Positions 41,556 through 50,056 of a DNA stretch of 64,000 nucleotides are shown here, one piece after another. A program made the translations under genes and the position numbers. A model generated the notes under the pieces. It made no database searches, had not been told where the DNA came from, and saw nothing but the letters and a program-made list of their open reading frames with translations. Location: contig NZ_JAECZB010000009.1 in the NCBI RefSeq assembly GCF_016056295.1, forward strand, positions 33,730 to 97,729, read 5' to 3'. How positions within the stretch are numbered: the first letter of the stretch is position 1; every line of letters begins with the position of its first letter. The DNA is from Atlanticothrix silvestris CENA357. Lineage in GTDB: Bacteria; Cyanobacteriota; Cyanobacteriia; Cyanobacteriales; Nostocaceae.

Positions 41556-42290
41556 CTACTCCATAGCCATTGCACCGACACCATCTCTAACGAGATGACC
41601 ATCTTCCATGTAAACAATTCGGTCGGCAATGTCTAAAATGCGGTTGTCGTGGGTAACGAGCAAAATTGTACAGCCTTGCTCTTTCGCTAATGTCTGCATG
41701 ATTTCCACAACATCGCGTCCAGATTGTTTATCGAGTGCGGCGGTGGGTTCATCTGCTAAAACAATTTTAGGTTGACTGACTAACGCACGGGCGATCGCAA
41801 CTCGCTGTTTTTGTCCACCTGACAAGCTATCTGGATAGTAATTGAGGCGTTCTCCTAATCCTACTGCTTCTAACATTGCTTGCGATCGCTCCAGCATTTG
41901 TTTGGGAGAAATTTTTGGTTGCACTTCCAAAGCCATACGCACATTCTGAATTGCTGTTAAGCTACCGTGCAAGTTATGAGCTTGAAAAATATAACCGTTA
42001 TTGCGTCGCGCCTTTGTAAGTTCACCACTACTAGCATCACAAAGTTCTCTACTCAGTACCCGCAAACTACCAGACTGAGCAGAACGTAAACCTCCCACCA
42101 AGGTTAGTAGTGTAGTTTTCCCAGAACCAGAAGGCCCGGTCATAATTACAATTTCACCTTTATTAATGGTGAGATTAATATTAAATAAAACTTGCTTGCG
42201 GAGTTGACCTTTACCAAAATAATGGTCAAGATTTTCGATAGATATAACAGGTTCAGAAGAATAGGGAGTTTCCATAAACAATGATTTCAA
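41556..42290 (-). CDS. devA: DevA-type ABC transporter ATP-binding protein
   Basis: The motor of a MacB/LolCDE-like exporter. 244 residues with Walker A MTGPSGSGKTTLLTL, signature LSGGQKQRVAIARAL, Walker B KIVLADEPTAALD and the switch His in LLVTHDNRI. DevBCA systems in Anabaena export heterocyst glycolipids with TolC, but several paralogues exist and this copy is not necessarily that one. The start overlaps the devC stop by four bases (ATGA), a tight operon devB-devC-devA. Confidence 0.9.
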   Translation of the reverse strand: MKSLFMETPYSSEPVISIENLDHYFGKGQLRKQVLFNINLTINKGEIVIMTGPSGSGKTTLLTLVGGLRSAQSGSLRVLSRELCDASSGELTKARRNNGYIFQAHNLHGSLTAIQNVRMALEVQPKISPKQMLERSQAMLEAVGLGERLNYYPDSLSGGQKQRVAIARALVSQPKIVLADEPTAALDKQSGRDVVEIMQTLAKEQGCTILLVTHDNRILDIADRIVYMEDGHLVRDGVGAMAME

Positions 42291-43465
42291 AACATATCCG
42301 CAGGGTCAGCAGATTGTAATTTTCGAGTAGCGATCGCCCCAGAAAGAGTACACATAATAATAGTCAGTAATAATACGAACAATGCCCTGGCTACTGTCAT
42401 GTATATCGGCAAATCTGTGGCGTTGCGAGTTAGGCGGTAAAGTCCTAAAGGTACGAGAAGCCCAGGGATGAAGCCCAGCAATGCTAATATAATTGCTTCT
42501 TCAAAAATCACGCCCAACAGGTATAAATTGCGATAACCCATTGCTTTAAAGGTGGCGTACTCTTTGATATGGGCATTCACATCTGTAGAAAGGACTTGAT
42601 AGACAATAATTACACCAACCAAAAATCCCATTAATGTGCCCAAACTAAAGATAAAACCAATGGGACTGTCTTGTTTCCAGTAATCCTCTTCAAATTTGAT
42701 AAATTCTTCGCGGGTTAGTACTTTAACATCTTCATTTGAGAGGTAGAGTTTTAATATTTCTGCAATTTGTTTCGAGTCATAGCCCGGTTGAGTATAAATC
42801 AAACCCAAATTGATACTTCCCGCTAATTGTCTAGGAAAGACTCGTAAAAAGTTATCACTGCTAGAAATTAATGTGCCGTCTGCACCAAAGGATGCACCTA
42901 ATTTAAATAAGCCATCGATAGTGATGGTGCGTTTATCTACTTCTGTAGTTACAGTTTTACCTGCATCAATTTGAGCAAAAGCTTCCTTGTATTCACCTCT
43001 AGCTGCACGATCAAAGATAAAGGTATCAGGTAGCTTGAGTTTATCTAACTGGGCGTTTACTTCTGGTAAATCTAAGGCGGGTTCTTCAGGATTAAAGCCA
43101 ATTGCTTGCAGTGTTGTCTTGCGCCGTGTTTGGGGATTCTTCCAGGTAACTAAACCGATATACATGGCTTCTGTTGATCTTACTCCAGGTATATCAGCAG
43201 CCTGGAGCAGCCGCCGTCGTGAAAAGGTAGATAAATTTTGAGTGTTACGGCTTTGAGTACTCATTAAAACTATGTCTGCAAGTACCACACTGTTAAGGCG
43301 GGTGTTACTGTCATATAGTGCGTTTTGAAACCCCAACTGCATAAACATTAAAACATCGGCAAAGGCAATGCCTGATAAAGCAACCAACAGGCGACTTTTA
43401 TGATGGCTAAGTTGCAACCATCCTAGGGGTGTACGCCGTTGTAATTCTTGAATTAATCCCATCAC
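42287..43465 (-). CDS. devC: DevC-type ABC transporter permease
   Basis: 392 residues of the FtsX/MacB-type permease: one N-terminal TM (about 25-45), a large extracytoplasmic domain (to about 265), then three TM segments (265-290, 315-345, 355-380), with GFLVGVIIVYQVLSTDVN and the conserved FKAMGYRNLYL loop that touches the ATPase. It overlaps both neighbours by four bases, so translation is coupled. Confidence 0.9.
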   Translation of the reverse strand: MMGLIQELQRRTPLGWLQLSHHKSRLLVALSGIAFADVLMFMQLGFQNALYDSNTRLNSVVLADIVLMSTQSRNTQNLSTFSRRRLLQAADIPGVRSTEAMYIGLVTWKNPQTRRKTTLQAIGFNPEEPALDLPEVNAQLDKLKLPDTFIFDRAARGEYKEAFAQIDAGKTVTTEVDKRTITIDGLFKLGASFGADGTLISSSDNFLRVFPRQLAGSINLGLIYTQPGYDSKQIAEILKLYLSNEDVKVLTREEFIKFEEDYWKQDSPIGFIFSLGTLMGFLVGVIIVYQVLSTDVNAHIKEYATFKAMGYRNLYLLGVIFEEAIILALLGFIPGLLVPLGLYRLTRNATDLPIYMTVARALFVLLLTIIMCTLSGAIATRKLQSADPADMF

Positions 43466-44760
43466 AGTCCAATCACCGCCTTTACTTGCAAATTAGTAAA
43501 TTTGGCTGCTTTTAAACTTGATGCTTCTCCCAATCGCACATAAACTTCTACAATTCTAGAATCAATATTTTCACTGGGGTCAGCGTTGATAATATCTTGC
43601 CGTTGCACCTTCTGGCCAATTCTGTCTACTCTGCCATACAATTCCCCTGGTAGAGAATTGCTAGATATTCGCACTTTTTGTTCGGGATGCACTTTGTTCA
43701 CGTCACTTTGGTAAACTTCTACAACTGCATACATGAGGCTGGTTTGCCCAATTTCCACGATGCCGTTATCAGAAACCATTTCCCCCGAACGTGTGTGAAT
43801 GTCTAAGACTACACCGTCTTGGGGCGATCGCACATAAGCTTGATCTAAATTTGCCTTTGCTTGTTTTGCGGCTGCTACTGCCCGGCTAATTTCTACTTTT
43901 GCCGCCTCTACATCTACTGGGCGGACTTCGGCAATTTGGTTTAAAGTGGCTGCGGCTGCACTAACTTGCTTACTGCCAGTGGCTTGAATTCGAGCTAAAT
44001 CTGTCTTAGCTTCGCTAATTTGGTTGAGTCCAGTGCTATCAATACGGTTGAGATTTGCTTTAGCTTCGCTTAACTGCTGCGTTATAGTATCTACACTCAA
44101 CCGCTTGCTGTCAAACAAAGACTGAGATATTGCCCGTTCAGAATAAAGTTGCTGATAGCGTTGAAATTCTATTTGAGCGTTTTTCAGTTCTGCTTCTAGT
44201 TTGTTGATTGTTGCTTGTTGTGCTTTCTTCTCACCTAGCCACTGGGCTTCTAACCTAGCAACTGCTTCTCTTTGCCTAGTTTCTTCGCCTATTATCTGTG
44301 CTTGGATGCGGGCAATTTCGGCTTTTTGCGCTTCTATTTCACCAACTTTTGCACCTGCTTGCACTTTGGCTAGATTTACCTGTGCTACTTTTATTTCTTC
44401 TTGGGCTTCTTGGTAAGCAGCTTGTAGGCGAGTCCGGTTATCCAAAATTGCGATCGCCTGGCCAGTTTTAACTGTAGAACCCTCACTGACCAAAAGTGTT
44501 TCTACCCGGCTTCCTTGACTGGATGCAGGTGCAGAAAGTTTAATCACTTTTCCTTTTGGTTCTAGTCTGCCCAACGCTGTCACCGTTTTAATTGGTGGTA
44601 TGGTTACTGAAACATTTTTAGCTGCACTAGCAGATTGTGATTGAACCTGCAAAAATCTGATTGTTCCTGTGATCGCAAATCCTGTAGCTAACGCCAGCAT
44701 AATTAGTTGACGAACGCTAGTCTTGGAGGATATGGAATCTCTCTCCCCTACATCAGGCAC
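43462..44760 (-). CDS. devB: DevB-type HlyD membrane-fusion protein
   Basis: 432 residues. One N-terminal membrane anchor (about 17-37), a lipoyl-like half (VSEGSTVKTGQAIAILDNR) , a long coiled coil (about 120-290) rich in Gln/Ala/Glu, the second lipoyl-like half (VRSPQDGVVLDIHTRSGEMV) and a beta-barrel segment. It links the inner-membrane ABC unit to an outer-membrane tunnel (HgdD/TolC). First gene of devBCA. A TetR gene faces it; tagttta...taaacta at 44800-44826 lies in the spacer. Confidence 0.9.
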   Translation of the reverse strand: MPDVGERDSISSKTSVRQLIMLALATGFAITGTIRFLQVQSQSASAAKNVSVTIPPIKTVTALGRLEPKGKVIKLSAPASSQGSRVETLLVSEGSTVKTGQAIAILDNRTRLQAAYQEAQEEIKVAQVNLAKVQAGAKVGEIEAQKAEIARIQAQIIGEETRQREAVARLEAQWLGEKKAQQATINKLEAELKNAQIEFQRYQQLYSERAISQSLFDSKRLSVDTITQQLSEAKANLNRIDSTGLNQISEAKTDLARIQATGSKQVSAAAATLNQIAEVRPVDVEAAKVEISRAVAAAKQAKANLDQAYVRSPQDGVVLDIHTRSGEMVSDNGIVEIGQTSLMYAVVEVYQSDVNKVHPEQKVRISSNSLPGELYGRVDRIGQKVQRQDIINADPSENIDSRIVEVYVRLGEASSLKAAKFTNLQVKAVIGL

Positions 44761-44799
44761 TTTCAGCCCCCTTTTATTGAGTAAGTCAAATAAACTACT

Positions 44800-44834
44800 T
44801 AGTTTAACTGTACTGCAACTAAACTAAACTGTAC
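44800..44834. promoter_or_regulatory. Palindrome and direct repeats between devB and the TetR gene
   Basis: tagttta (44800-44806) and taaacta (44820-44826) are inverted arms. aactgtac occurs at 44806-44813 and again at 44827-44834, 21 bases or two helical turns apart. These lie 40-75 bases upstream of devB and about 160 upstream of the TetR start: plausible repressor sites. Confidence 0.5.
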
Positions 44835-44866
44835 ATTACAATTATGTCAAGAGTCAGCGTAAAATT

Positions 44867-44945
44867 AATTCCTAATGACGCTCTCTACGAGACGCTAAAA
44901 GCGTAGCTTGCTTCTCTGTAAGAGTAACCGCTACGCTAACGTAAT
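44867..44945. repeat. Nostoc-type dispersed palindromic repeat
   Basis: gcgtagc (about 44900) and gctacgc (about 44932) are arms; taatgacgctctctacgagacgc at the left and cgctaacgtaattaag at the right match the repeat near 23285. It separates the presumed operators from the TetR start codon. Confidence 0.6.
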
Positions 44946-44987
44946 TAAGAATTGGTTTAAGCTGGTTTATCGAAGCAAATCAAGAGT

Positions 44988-45863
44988 ATGAGAAACAAAA
45001 GGAGCGAAGCAGAAAACACTAACATAGACCGCTTGGTGTCAACAGAGAAAGTTGATGCTATCTTGGCTGGTGCAATGGGAGAGTTTCTGGCGCATGGCTA
45101 CGCTGCGACAACAATGGATAAAGTGACAGCCGCAGCAGGAGTATCTAAAACCACAGTCTACAGCTACTTCCAAGATAAAGAAGGGTTATTTACTGCTCTG
45201 ATTGAACGACTAGCACAAAAAAATTATCGAGAAGCGTTTAGCTCCCTAGACGCACAATTTTTGCAAGAAGAACCACATAAGTTTCTGCGCCGCATAGGAA
45301 TCAATATTGTCGAGCAAATCAATCATCAACAGGAGTTGTTGAGTTTGGTGAGACTGATTATTGGTGAATCTGGACGTTTCCCCTTACTAGCGCAAGCTTT
45401 CGTTCGCAATGTAGATAAACCTGCTTTGGAACTTCTCAGCCAATATTTTGCGGCTCATCCAGAACTTCAACTACCTGATTCGGAAGTAGCTGCACGTATT
45501 TTTTTAGGTACATTAATCCATTTCACAATTCTTCAGGAGATGCTGCATTGTCGAGACATTTTGCCAATGGAGCGCGATCGCTTAATTGATAACCTGATTC
45601 ATTTGATGACTATTAATCACTCTCCCAAGAGTGTAGCAACAGATCAATATTCCGGTACAAGGCAAAAATCACCCAGGCGCAAGCGTAGTTCTTCGGGTAA
45701 ATTTAAGACAGACTACGGTTCTGAACTGAAACATTTAAGATCTATTAGACTGACAGATACAGCTTGGGAAAAGTTAGCCGCGTTAGCAGATGAAAATAAT
45801 TTGACCCGAAGCGAGATGATAGAAATTTTTGCTCGTACAAGCTCTTCAGGGAAACAAGATTAA
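44988..45863 (+). CDS. TetR regulator with a C-terminal ribbon-helix-helix-like segment
   Basis: 291 residues. HTH at about 41-62 (TTMDKVTAAAGVSKTTVYSYF), the helical ligand and dimer domain to about 210, a basic, disordered linker (225-240: SPRRKRSSSGKFK) and then 250-285 LRSIRLTDTAWEKLAAL...NLTRSEMIEIFAR, which reads like a CopG/Arc ribbon-helix-helix: a strand, helix, and S/T-R-S-E helix. Two DNA-binding modules in one regulator are unusual. It diverges from devBCA and likely represses it or responds to its substrate. The start is the ATG at 44988. Confidence 0.8.
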   Translation: MRNKRSEAENTNIDRLVSTEKVDAILAGAMGEFLAHGYAATTMDKVTAAAGVSKTTVYSYFQDKEGLFTALIERLAQKNYREAFSSLDAQFLQEEPHKFLRRIGINIVEQINHQQELLSLVRLIIGESGRFPLLAQAFVRNVDKPALELLSQYFAAHPELQLPDSEVAARIFLGTLIHFTILQEMLHCRDILPMERDRLIDNLIHLMTINHSPKSVATDQYSGTRQKSPRRKRSSSGKFKTDYGSELKHLRSIRLTDTAWEKLAALADENNLTRSEMIEIFARTSSSGKQD

Positions 45864-45934
45864 TGTATATACATGGATGAACAACCAAGTTTCTCCAGAT
45901 TTTATTGGCGTTGCTGAATGAATTTTAGTTCACT

Positions 45935-46065
45935 AGACCTCTTGCACGAATATTTAAACACTGAAATGTAGAACTTGATTTAGCGTTATCCTTTGCGTCT
46001 TTGCGCCTTTGCGCGAGCTTTTAAAGATATTTGCAGCAATACCAAAGTATTTATGCAAGATGTCT
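45935..46065. mobile_element. MITE-like element, 131 bases, with 21-base imperfect terminal repeats
   Basis: agacctcttgcacgaatattt at the left end and its reverse complement aagtatttatgcaagatgtct at the right end agree at 17 of 21 positions. The interior carries an inverted copy of the 'ctttgcgtctttgcgcctttgcg' motif. No coding capacity, so any mobilisation would need an outside transposase. No clear target duplication. Confidence 0.65.
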
Positions 46066-46313
46066 ACTCTACAAGTATTTTTTAGTATCCGAGTCGAATG
46101 ACATTACGAGTGGCATAGTAGGATGAATTTCGTACATCGGTCGGCGATCGTCTCAGGTTTGTAAATTTTTTGTTATACTTATTAATAGAAGTTCACATTT
46201 AGATGTAACACCGCTGAAAAAAGAAATGCCTAATACCTGGATGAGTGTATGACTTAACGGCAGCTAAGTGTGAACGCTTCCTTCCAAGATTGCCAGCATT
46301 TACCCTTTAGTTT

Positions 46314-46329
46314 TCGCCCAGTTGGGCGA
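46314..46329 (+). promoter_or_regulatory. Hairpin directly upstream of nblA
   Basis: tcgccca-gt-tgggcga is a perfect 7-base stem with a 2-base loop as written (4 usable bases after breathing). It ends 11 bases before the nblA ATG. No Shine-Dalgarno sequence lies between, so the stem may shape translation or mRNA stability. Confidence 0.6.
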
Positions 46330-46340
46330 TTTAGCCTGTG

Positions 46341-46538
46341 ATGAATCAACCCATGACATTATCTTTAGAACAAGAATTTAGCCTTAGAACTTTTACTGAC
46401 CAAGTTCAGCAGATGTCCCGTGAACAAGCTCAAGAGTTTTTGCTCATGCTCTATAAGCAGATGATGATTCGAGAAACGACTTACCAAGAATTACTCAAGC
46501 ATTATTGGGAACTTGATTCAGACCCAATTTTTGGCTAA
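46341..46538 (+). CDS. nblA: Phycobilisome degradation protein NblA
   Basis: A 65-residue helical protein that links phycobilisomes to a Clp protease during nitrogen or other starvation. LSLEQEFSLRTFTDQVQQM and MSREQAQEFLLMLYKQMM are the family's two helices, with the C-terminal ETTYQELLKHYWEL region that binds phycobiliprotein. GTG at 46338 precedes the ATG at 46341; the ATG is the natural start. It stands alone, with a hairpin directly upstream. Confidence 0.95.
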   Translation: MNQPMTLSLEQEFSLRTFTDQVQQMSREQAQEFLLMLYKQMMIRETTYQELLKHYWELDSDPIFG

Positions 46539-46977
46539 AGCACCAAGCAAATATTAAGATGTGTTTTCGAGAGTAGCTGGCTGTAAACTACTTGTGGCAA
46601 TTATTTTGTGTCCTTATGCAGAGATAGATTACCGAAGAAATCACAGTAAGATTTTTCTTTCTTTTTGCATAAAGCACAGAATTTGAGGTGAATAGTATTA
46701 CATACTGAACCTACTATATGTAAAACAGGAACAACAGCCTAAAAGTTCCTTGTATGAACTTTACTACTCAAAACTGCTCTGGACTTTTGCCAGAGCAGTT
46801 TTTGATTGCTTATATTTACCCAAATGCCCTTCACGAATACTGCTCACTTCACTATAAGCACTTAAGCTTTTTTACCTGTCCTCACAACAGGATTTGTATT
46901 GCTGCAAACTGTAAAGACTGCTGCTAAAGTTGTTTTCAAACTTGGGGAATAGAGTATTCATGTTAACGGGCGATTTG
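46539..46977. other. Gap of about 440 bases with one strong terminator
   Basis: No gene seen. A strong intrinsic terminator lies at 46770-46804. The 230 bases between nblA and this terminator could be a long 3' leader or contain a small RNA; a promoter could not be assigned. Confidence 0.5.
46770..46804 (+). terminator. Strong intrinsic terminator downstream of nblA
   Basis: aaactgctctgg (46771-46782) and ccagagcagttt (46790-46801) form a perfect 12-base stem with loop acttttg, followed by TTT on the plus strand and preceded by AAA, so it could work on both strands (phoD converges from the right). Confidence 0.85.
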
Positions 46978-48570
46978 CTAAACACGCTTCACTATCCCTT
47001 GATTGGGCAACTCAAACGAGACAGTTGATACAATTGGGGCATTAGGGTCAGACACAGTAGGCCCACTTGCTGGAGATGGAGCCAGTAGTCGATAATCACT
47101 GCGCCAACGCTGATGATTGAGGTCACACAGAACATAGCCACGCTGCCTACCATTAAAATACTTGACCCACGGACTTTCTGGTAAAGCGTTCTCAATTCGA
47201 TCGCTAGCCCCAAATCCTGAACTAATCGATGTGCCAACGAACTCAGTACCAACTGTGGCAGAGTTAGGGTTATTGTAATCAGCTTTCAAGTCGCTTACCC
47301 AACTGGAGTGTGTGTCACCAGTAATGACAACTGGGTTGGCTGGCTGACGTTGAGCAAGGAAGTTGAGAATACGGCTGCGGGCAGCTACATAGCCGTCCCA
47401 AGCATCAATATTGAAAGCAGTCTCAGTACCTGCTGTCCAGTCATGCTGGGTAAAAACAATCTGTTGAGCCAGAACATTCCAACGTGCCTGCGATCGCTCT
47501 AAATTGCGGAACAACCACTGTTCTTGTTCAGTACCAGTCATAGTGGCATTTGGATCAAACGCTTGTGGACAACGTGGTTCTATTGTGTCATTACAAGGTT
47601 GATCACTACGATATTGGCGAGTATCGAGAACATTAAATTCAACCAAGTTCCCGAAATTTAAACGCCGATAGAGCTGCATATCAATGCCTCTGGGTTTTGA
47701 AAAGTCCCGCAGTGGCATGTGTTCGTAGTATGCCTGGAAAGCAGCAGCACGACGAGCTAGAAAAGCTTCGCGTGATTGTCTATCTGGGTCTTGAGGAATT
47801 TCATCTGCCCAGTTATTATCAACTTCGTGGTCATCCCAAGTGACTACCCAAGGAAATGCCGCATGAGCCGCCTGCAAATTGGGGTCAGTTTTATACTGAG
47901 CATGGCGGTTACGATACCCTTCCAATGTGATTGGCTCCCCATCACCTTCATGGCTTCGGAGTGCATTTGCTCTTGGCGTTCCTTCGTAAATGTAGTCGCC
48001 GAGGTGAACCACTAGGTCTAAATCTTCTTGAGCCAGATGTTTATAAGCAGCGAAGTATCCTTGCTCCCAGTTTTGACAGGAAGCGAAGGCAAAACGAAAG
48101 CCCTTAACATAAGCGCGCGGGTCAGGAGCAGTGCGTGTCCGCCCAATAGGACTGACTTGATTACCTACTCTGAAGCGATACCAATACCAACGGGCGGGTT
48201 GTAGTCCTTGCACTTCGACATGAACAGAGTGTCCAAATTCGGGAGTAGCCATTTTTACGCCACTGCGGACAACTCGCCGCATCTTTTCGTCAGTAGCAAT
48301 CTGCCACTGCACTGGAACATTATATGGTGGCATCCCGCCACCATTAAGTGGATTAGGGGCTAGGCGCGTCCATAACACTACATTATCTGGAAGTGGTTCA
48401 CCGGAAGCGACACCCAAACTAAAGAGATAATCAGAAAATCGGGGCTGGGCAAGAACTTTGTTAGACCATTGATTGGCGATCGCCAAACCAGTTAAGCTTC
48501 CAGCTCCAATCAAAACTTGTCGTCGTTTCAATCGACTTGATAGCAAGCGTTCAAAGTTCGGTCTTTGCAT
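46978..48570 (-). CDS. phoD: PhoD-type alkaline phosphatase, Tat-exported
   Basis: 530 residues. A twin-arginine signal (SRLKRRQVLIGAGSLTGLAI, about 12-31), an N-terminal beta domain, and the metallophosphatase core: RFAFASCQNWEQGYFAAY, VVHLGDYIYEG, TWDDHEVDNNW, and NPVVITGDTHSSWVSDL, which hold the metal ligands. PhoD uses Ca and Fe and hydrolyses mono- and diesters outside the cell. It converges with nblA, and the terminator at 46770 lies between. cttaatcta at 48650-48642 on the minus strand, 80 bases before the start, also occurs before the phoX-like gene. Second Tat-exported phosphatase of the window. Confidence 0.93.
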   Translation of the reverse strand: MQRPNFERLLSSRLKRRQVLIGAGSLTGLAIANQWSNKVLAQPRFSDYLFSLGVASGEPLPDNVVLWTRLAPNPLNGGGMPPYNVPVQWQIATDEKMRRVVRSGVKMATPEFGHSVHVEVQGLQPARWYWYRFRVGNQVSPIGRTRTAPDPRAYVKGFRFAFASCQNWEQGYFAAYKHLAQEDLDLVVHLGDYIYEGTPRANALRSHEGDGEPITLEGYRNRHAQYKTDPNLQAAHAAFPWVVTWDDHEVDNNWADEIPQDPDRQSREAFLARRAAAFQAYYEHMPLRDFSKPRGIDMQLYRRLNFGNLVEFNVLDTRQYRSDQPCNDTIEPRCPQAFDPNATMTGTEQEQWLFRNLERSQARWNVLAQQIVFTQHDWTAGTETAFNIDAWDGYVAARSRILNFLAQRQPANPVVITGDTHSSWVSDLKADYNNPNSATVGTEFVGTSISSGFGASDRIENALPESPWVKYFNGRQRGYVLCDLNHQRWRSDYRLLAPSPASGPTVSDPNAPIVSTVSFELPNQGIVKRV

Positions 48571-48823
48571 ACGCCTTTCCTCTAAAATTGCACCTAAATC
48601 ACTGTAAATTTAGCAGCGTTACTTTAATATTTCTTTGCAATTAGATTAAGTATTGATTATTTCTTCAACAAGTTAGTAGCAAATAATACAAATTATATGT
48701 AAAAAAAGCGATATTGACTAACTTTATTTGCTAAAACTTGCTTCAAAATTGAGATAGTCTTAGTTACACAGAGTAATAGCTAAGTGTTAAAGATCTTCAA
48801 ACGTAAGTTTATTCTAGATTTTA

Positions 48824-49735
48824 TTATTGACATATTTCTTTGTTTTTTTCTTTATGCTGCTTTGGAAAAATTCCTCTAGCTATCTCTAGCAATTGTGTAG
48901 TTGATTTTTCTCTATTCACCATTAAACGAGGAATTTCATAGTAGTTCTTCAAACAGGTATGAGTAACTATTTCATCATTGTATAAATAACTTGATAAATA
49001 ATATTTAGCCACATAAGATTCGACCTGTTTGTTATAGGCTCCATAAGGGTAAGCAAAATGAGATGCTACTTTTTGCTCTGGATCTAAATCTTGTGTACAT
49101 TGTCTTAGTTTAGTTCTAGATTGCACAAGTTCATTAATTAATTCTCGACGGTTAAGGGTTGTCAAATCTTTATGATTTAATCCATGAGATTGAATATCAT
49201 AAAATCCTTTTTTTAAACCGTCTCTCAAATCCTGGCATCCTAAGTGGGTAAATTTTTTACTTCCTTTTCGAGCCAAAGTTGCTGGATTGATAAATAAAAC
49301 AACTTTTATTTTTTTACCGTATTTATTTTCGAGTTTAGATAAAAGAGGTATTAAGTTTGTATATACTGTTTTATAACCATCATCAAAAGAAATCATGATG
49401 GGTTTTTGGTTACGATATTTTGTAGGAATTTTTTGAGATTTAGTTAAGAAAAAATCATATAAATCTTGAGTGCTTAAAAACCAATAATTATCATTAATTA
49501 AATTAACTAAAAGTTTTTCTAAATCTTCTTGGGGGTAATGCATTAATCCTAATTGCGATCTAGAATCTGTATTTTTAGGATTAATAATTCCATGAAAGCC
49601 TAAAACAGGAATTATAGGCTCGTTATATTCTAAATTAAGAATAGAAAAACCAATGAGAGATACTAAAGCTAAACTAAAAGGAAAATTTTTATTTTTTTGA
49701 TAACTAACGACGTTATCGTCATTGCTGTCTGTCAT
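48824..49735 (-). CDS. Polysaccharide deacetylase (NodB domain), membrane-anchored
   Basis: 303 residues. After a short N-terminus there is a membrane anchor (about 19-36) and a carbohydrate-esterase-4 core: PVLGFHGI (43-50), SFDDG at 116-120 (catalytic and metal Asp), HGLNH at 184-188 (metal His), FAYPYGAYN and the later ending. This order fits removal of acetyl groups from a secreted glycan. The frame stays open to an ATG at 49825, but this part shows neither signal nor conservation, and no Shine-Dalgarno sequence supports either start; MTDSN at 49735 is preferred. It lies near invertase and glucose dehydrogenase genes but runs as its own unit. Confidence 0.82.
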   Translation of the reverse strand: MTDSNDDNVVSYQKNKNFPFSLALVSLIGFSILNLEYNEPIIPVLGFHGIINPKNTDSRSQLGLMHYPQEDLEKLLVNLINDNYWFLSTQDLYDFFLTKSQKIPTKYRNQKPIMISFDDGYKTVYTNLIPLLSKLENKYGKKIKVVLFINPATLARKGSKKFTHLGCQDLRDGLKKGFYDIQSHGLNHKDLTTLNRRELINELVQSRTKLRQCTQDLDPEQKVASHFAYPYGAYNKQVESYVAKYYLSSYLYNDEIVTHTCLKNYYEIPRLMVNREKSTTQLLEIARGIFPKQHKEKNKEICQ

Positions 49736-49919
49736 GAAGATAGTGCAACCCTTGAGAAGTTTGGCAATGTTACGCGAAGGATAACACTCAGATTTCAGCA
49801 AAATCTCGTAATCCTTTAGTAGCATTAGGATAGTATAGTTTATCCCACTTCTTATGCCAATATTGCCCCAATTTTATATAAATATAGTGTTTAAGGGGCT
49901 AGGGACTAGAGTACTGTAT

Positions 49920-50011
49920 AGGACTTACGCAACAACTCTCTGAAACTCCTATTTCTCGGTGTCCTCTGCGTCCTCTGCGGTTTAATTTTCCGTTACTGGT
50001 GCGTAAGTCCT
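49920..50011. mobile_element. MITE-like element, 92 bases, with perfect 12-base terminal repeats
   Basis: aggacttacgca (49920-49931) and tgcgtaagtcct (50000-50011) are exact reverse complements. The interior contains the tcctctgcgtcctctgcgg motif that is common in Nostocales intergenic DNA. No coding capacity. Confidence 0.75.
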
Positions 50012-50056
50012 GCTTTATTAAAAAGCGCTGTGTATGCACAAAAGCCAACAATATCT

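Larger units (their letters stand above)
45864..46340. other. Gap of about 480 bases with a MITE-like element, upstream of nblA
   Basis: No gene seen. It contains the element at 45935-46065 and the hairpin at 46314-46329. A canonical NtcA box (GTAN8TAC) was looked for and not found. Confidence 0.55.

Noticed and set aside
41556..44760. The canonical heterocyst devBCA operon
   Set aside because: Paralogues are common and this one has a TetR neighbour, so the specific role is not claimed.
46078..46340. NtcA box upstream of nblA
   Set aside because: gtaaattttttgttatac has 12 rather than 8 bases between GTA and TAC; no other match was found.
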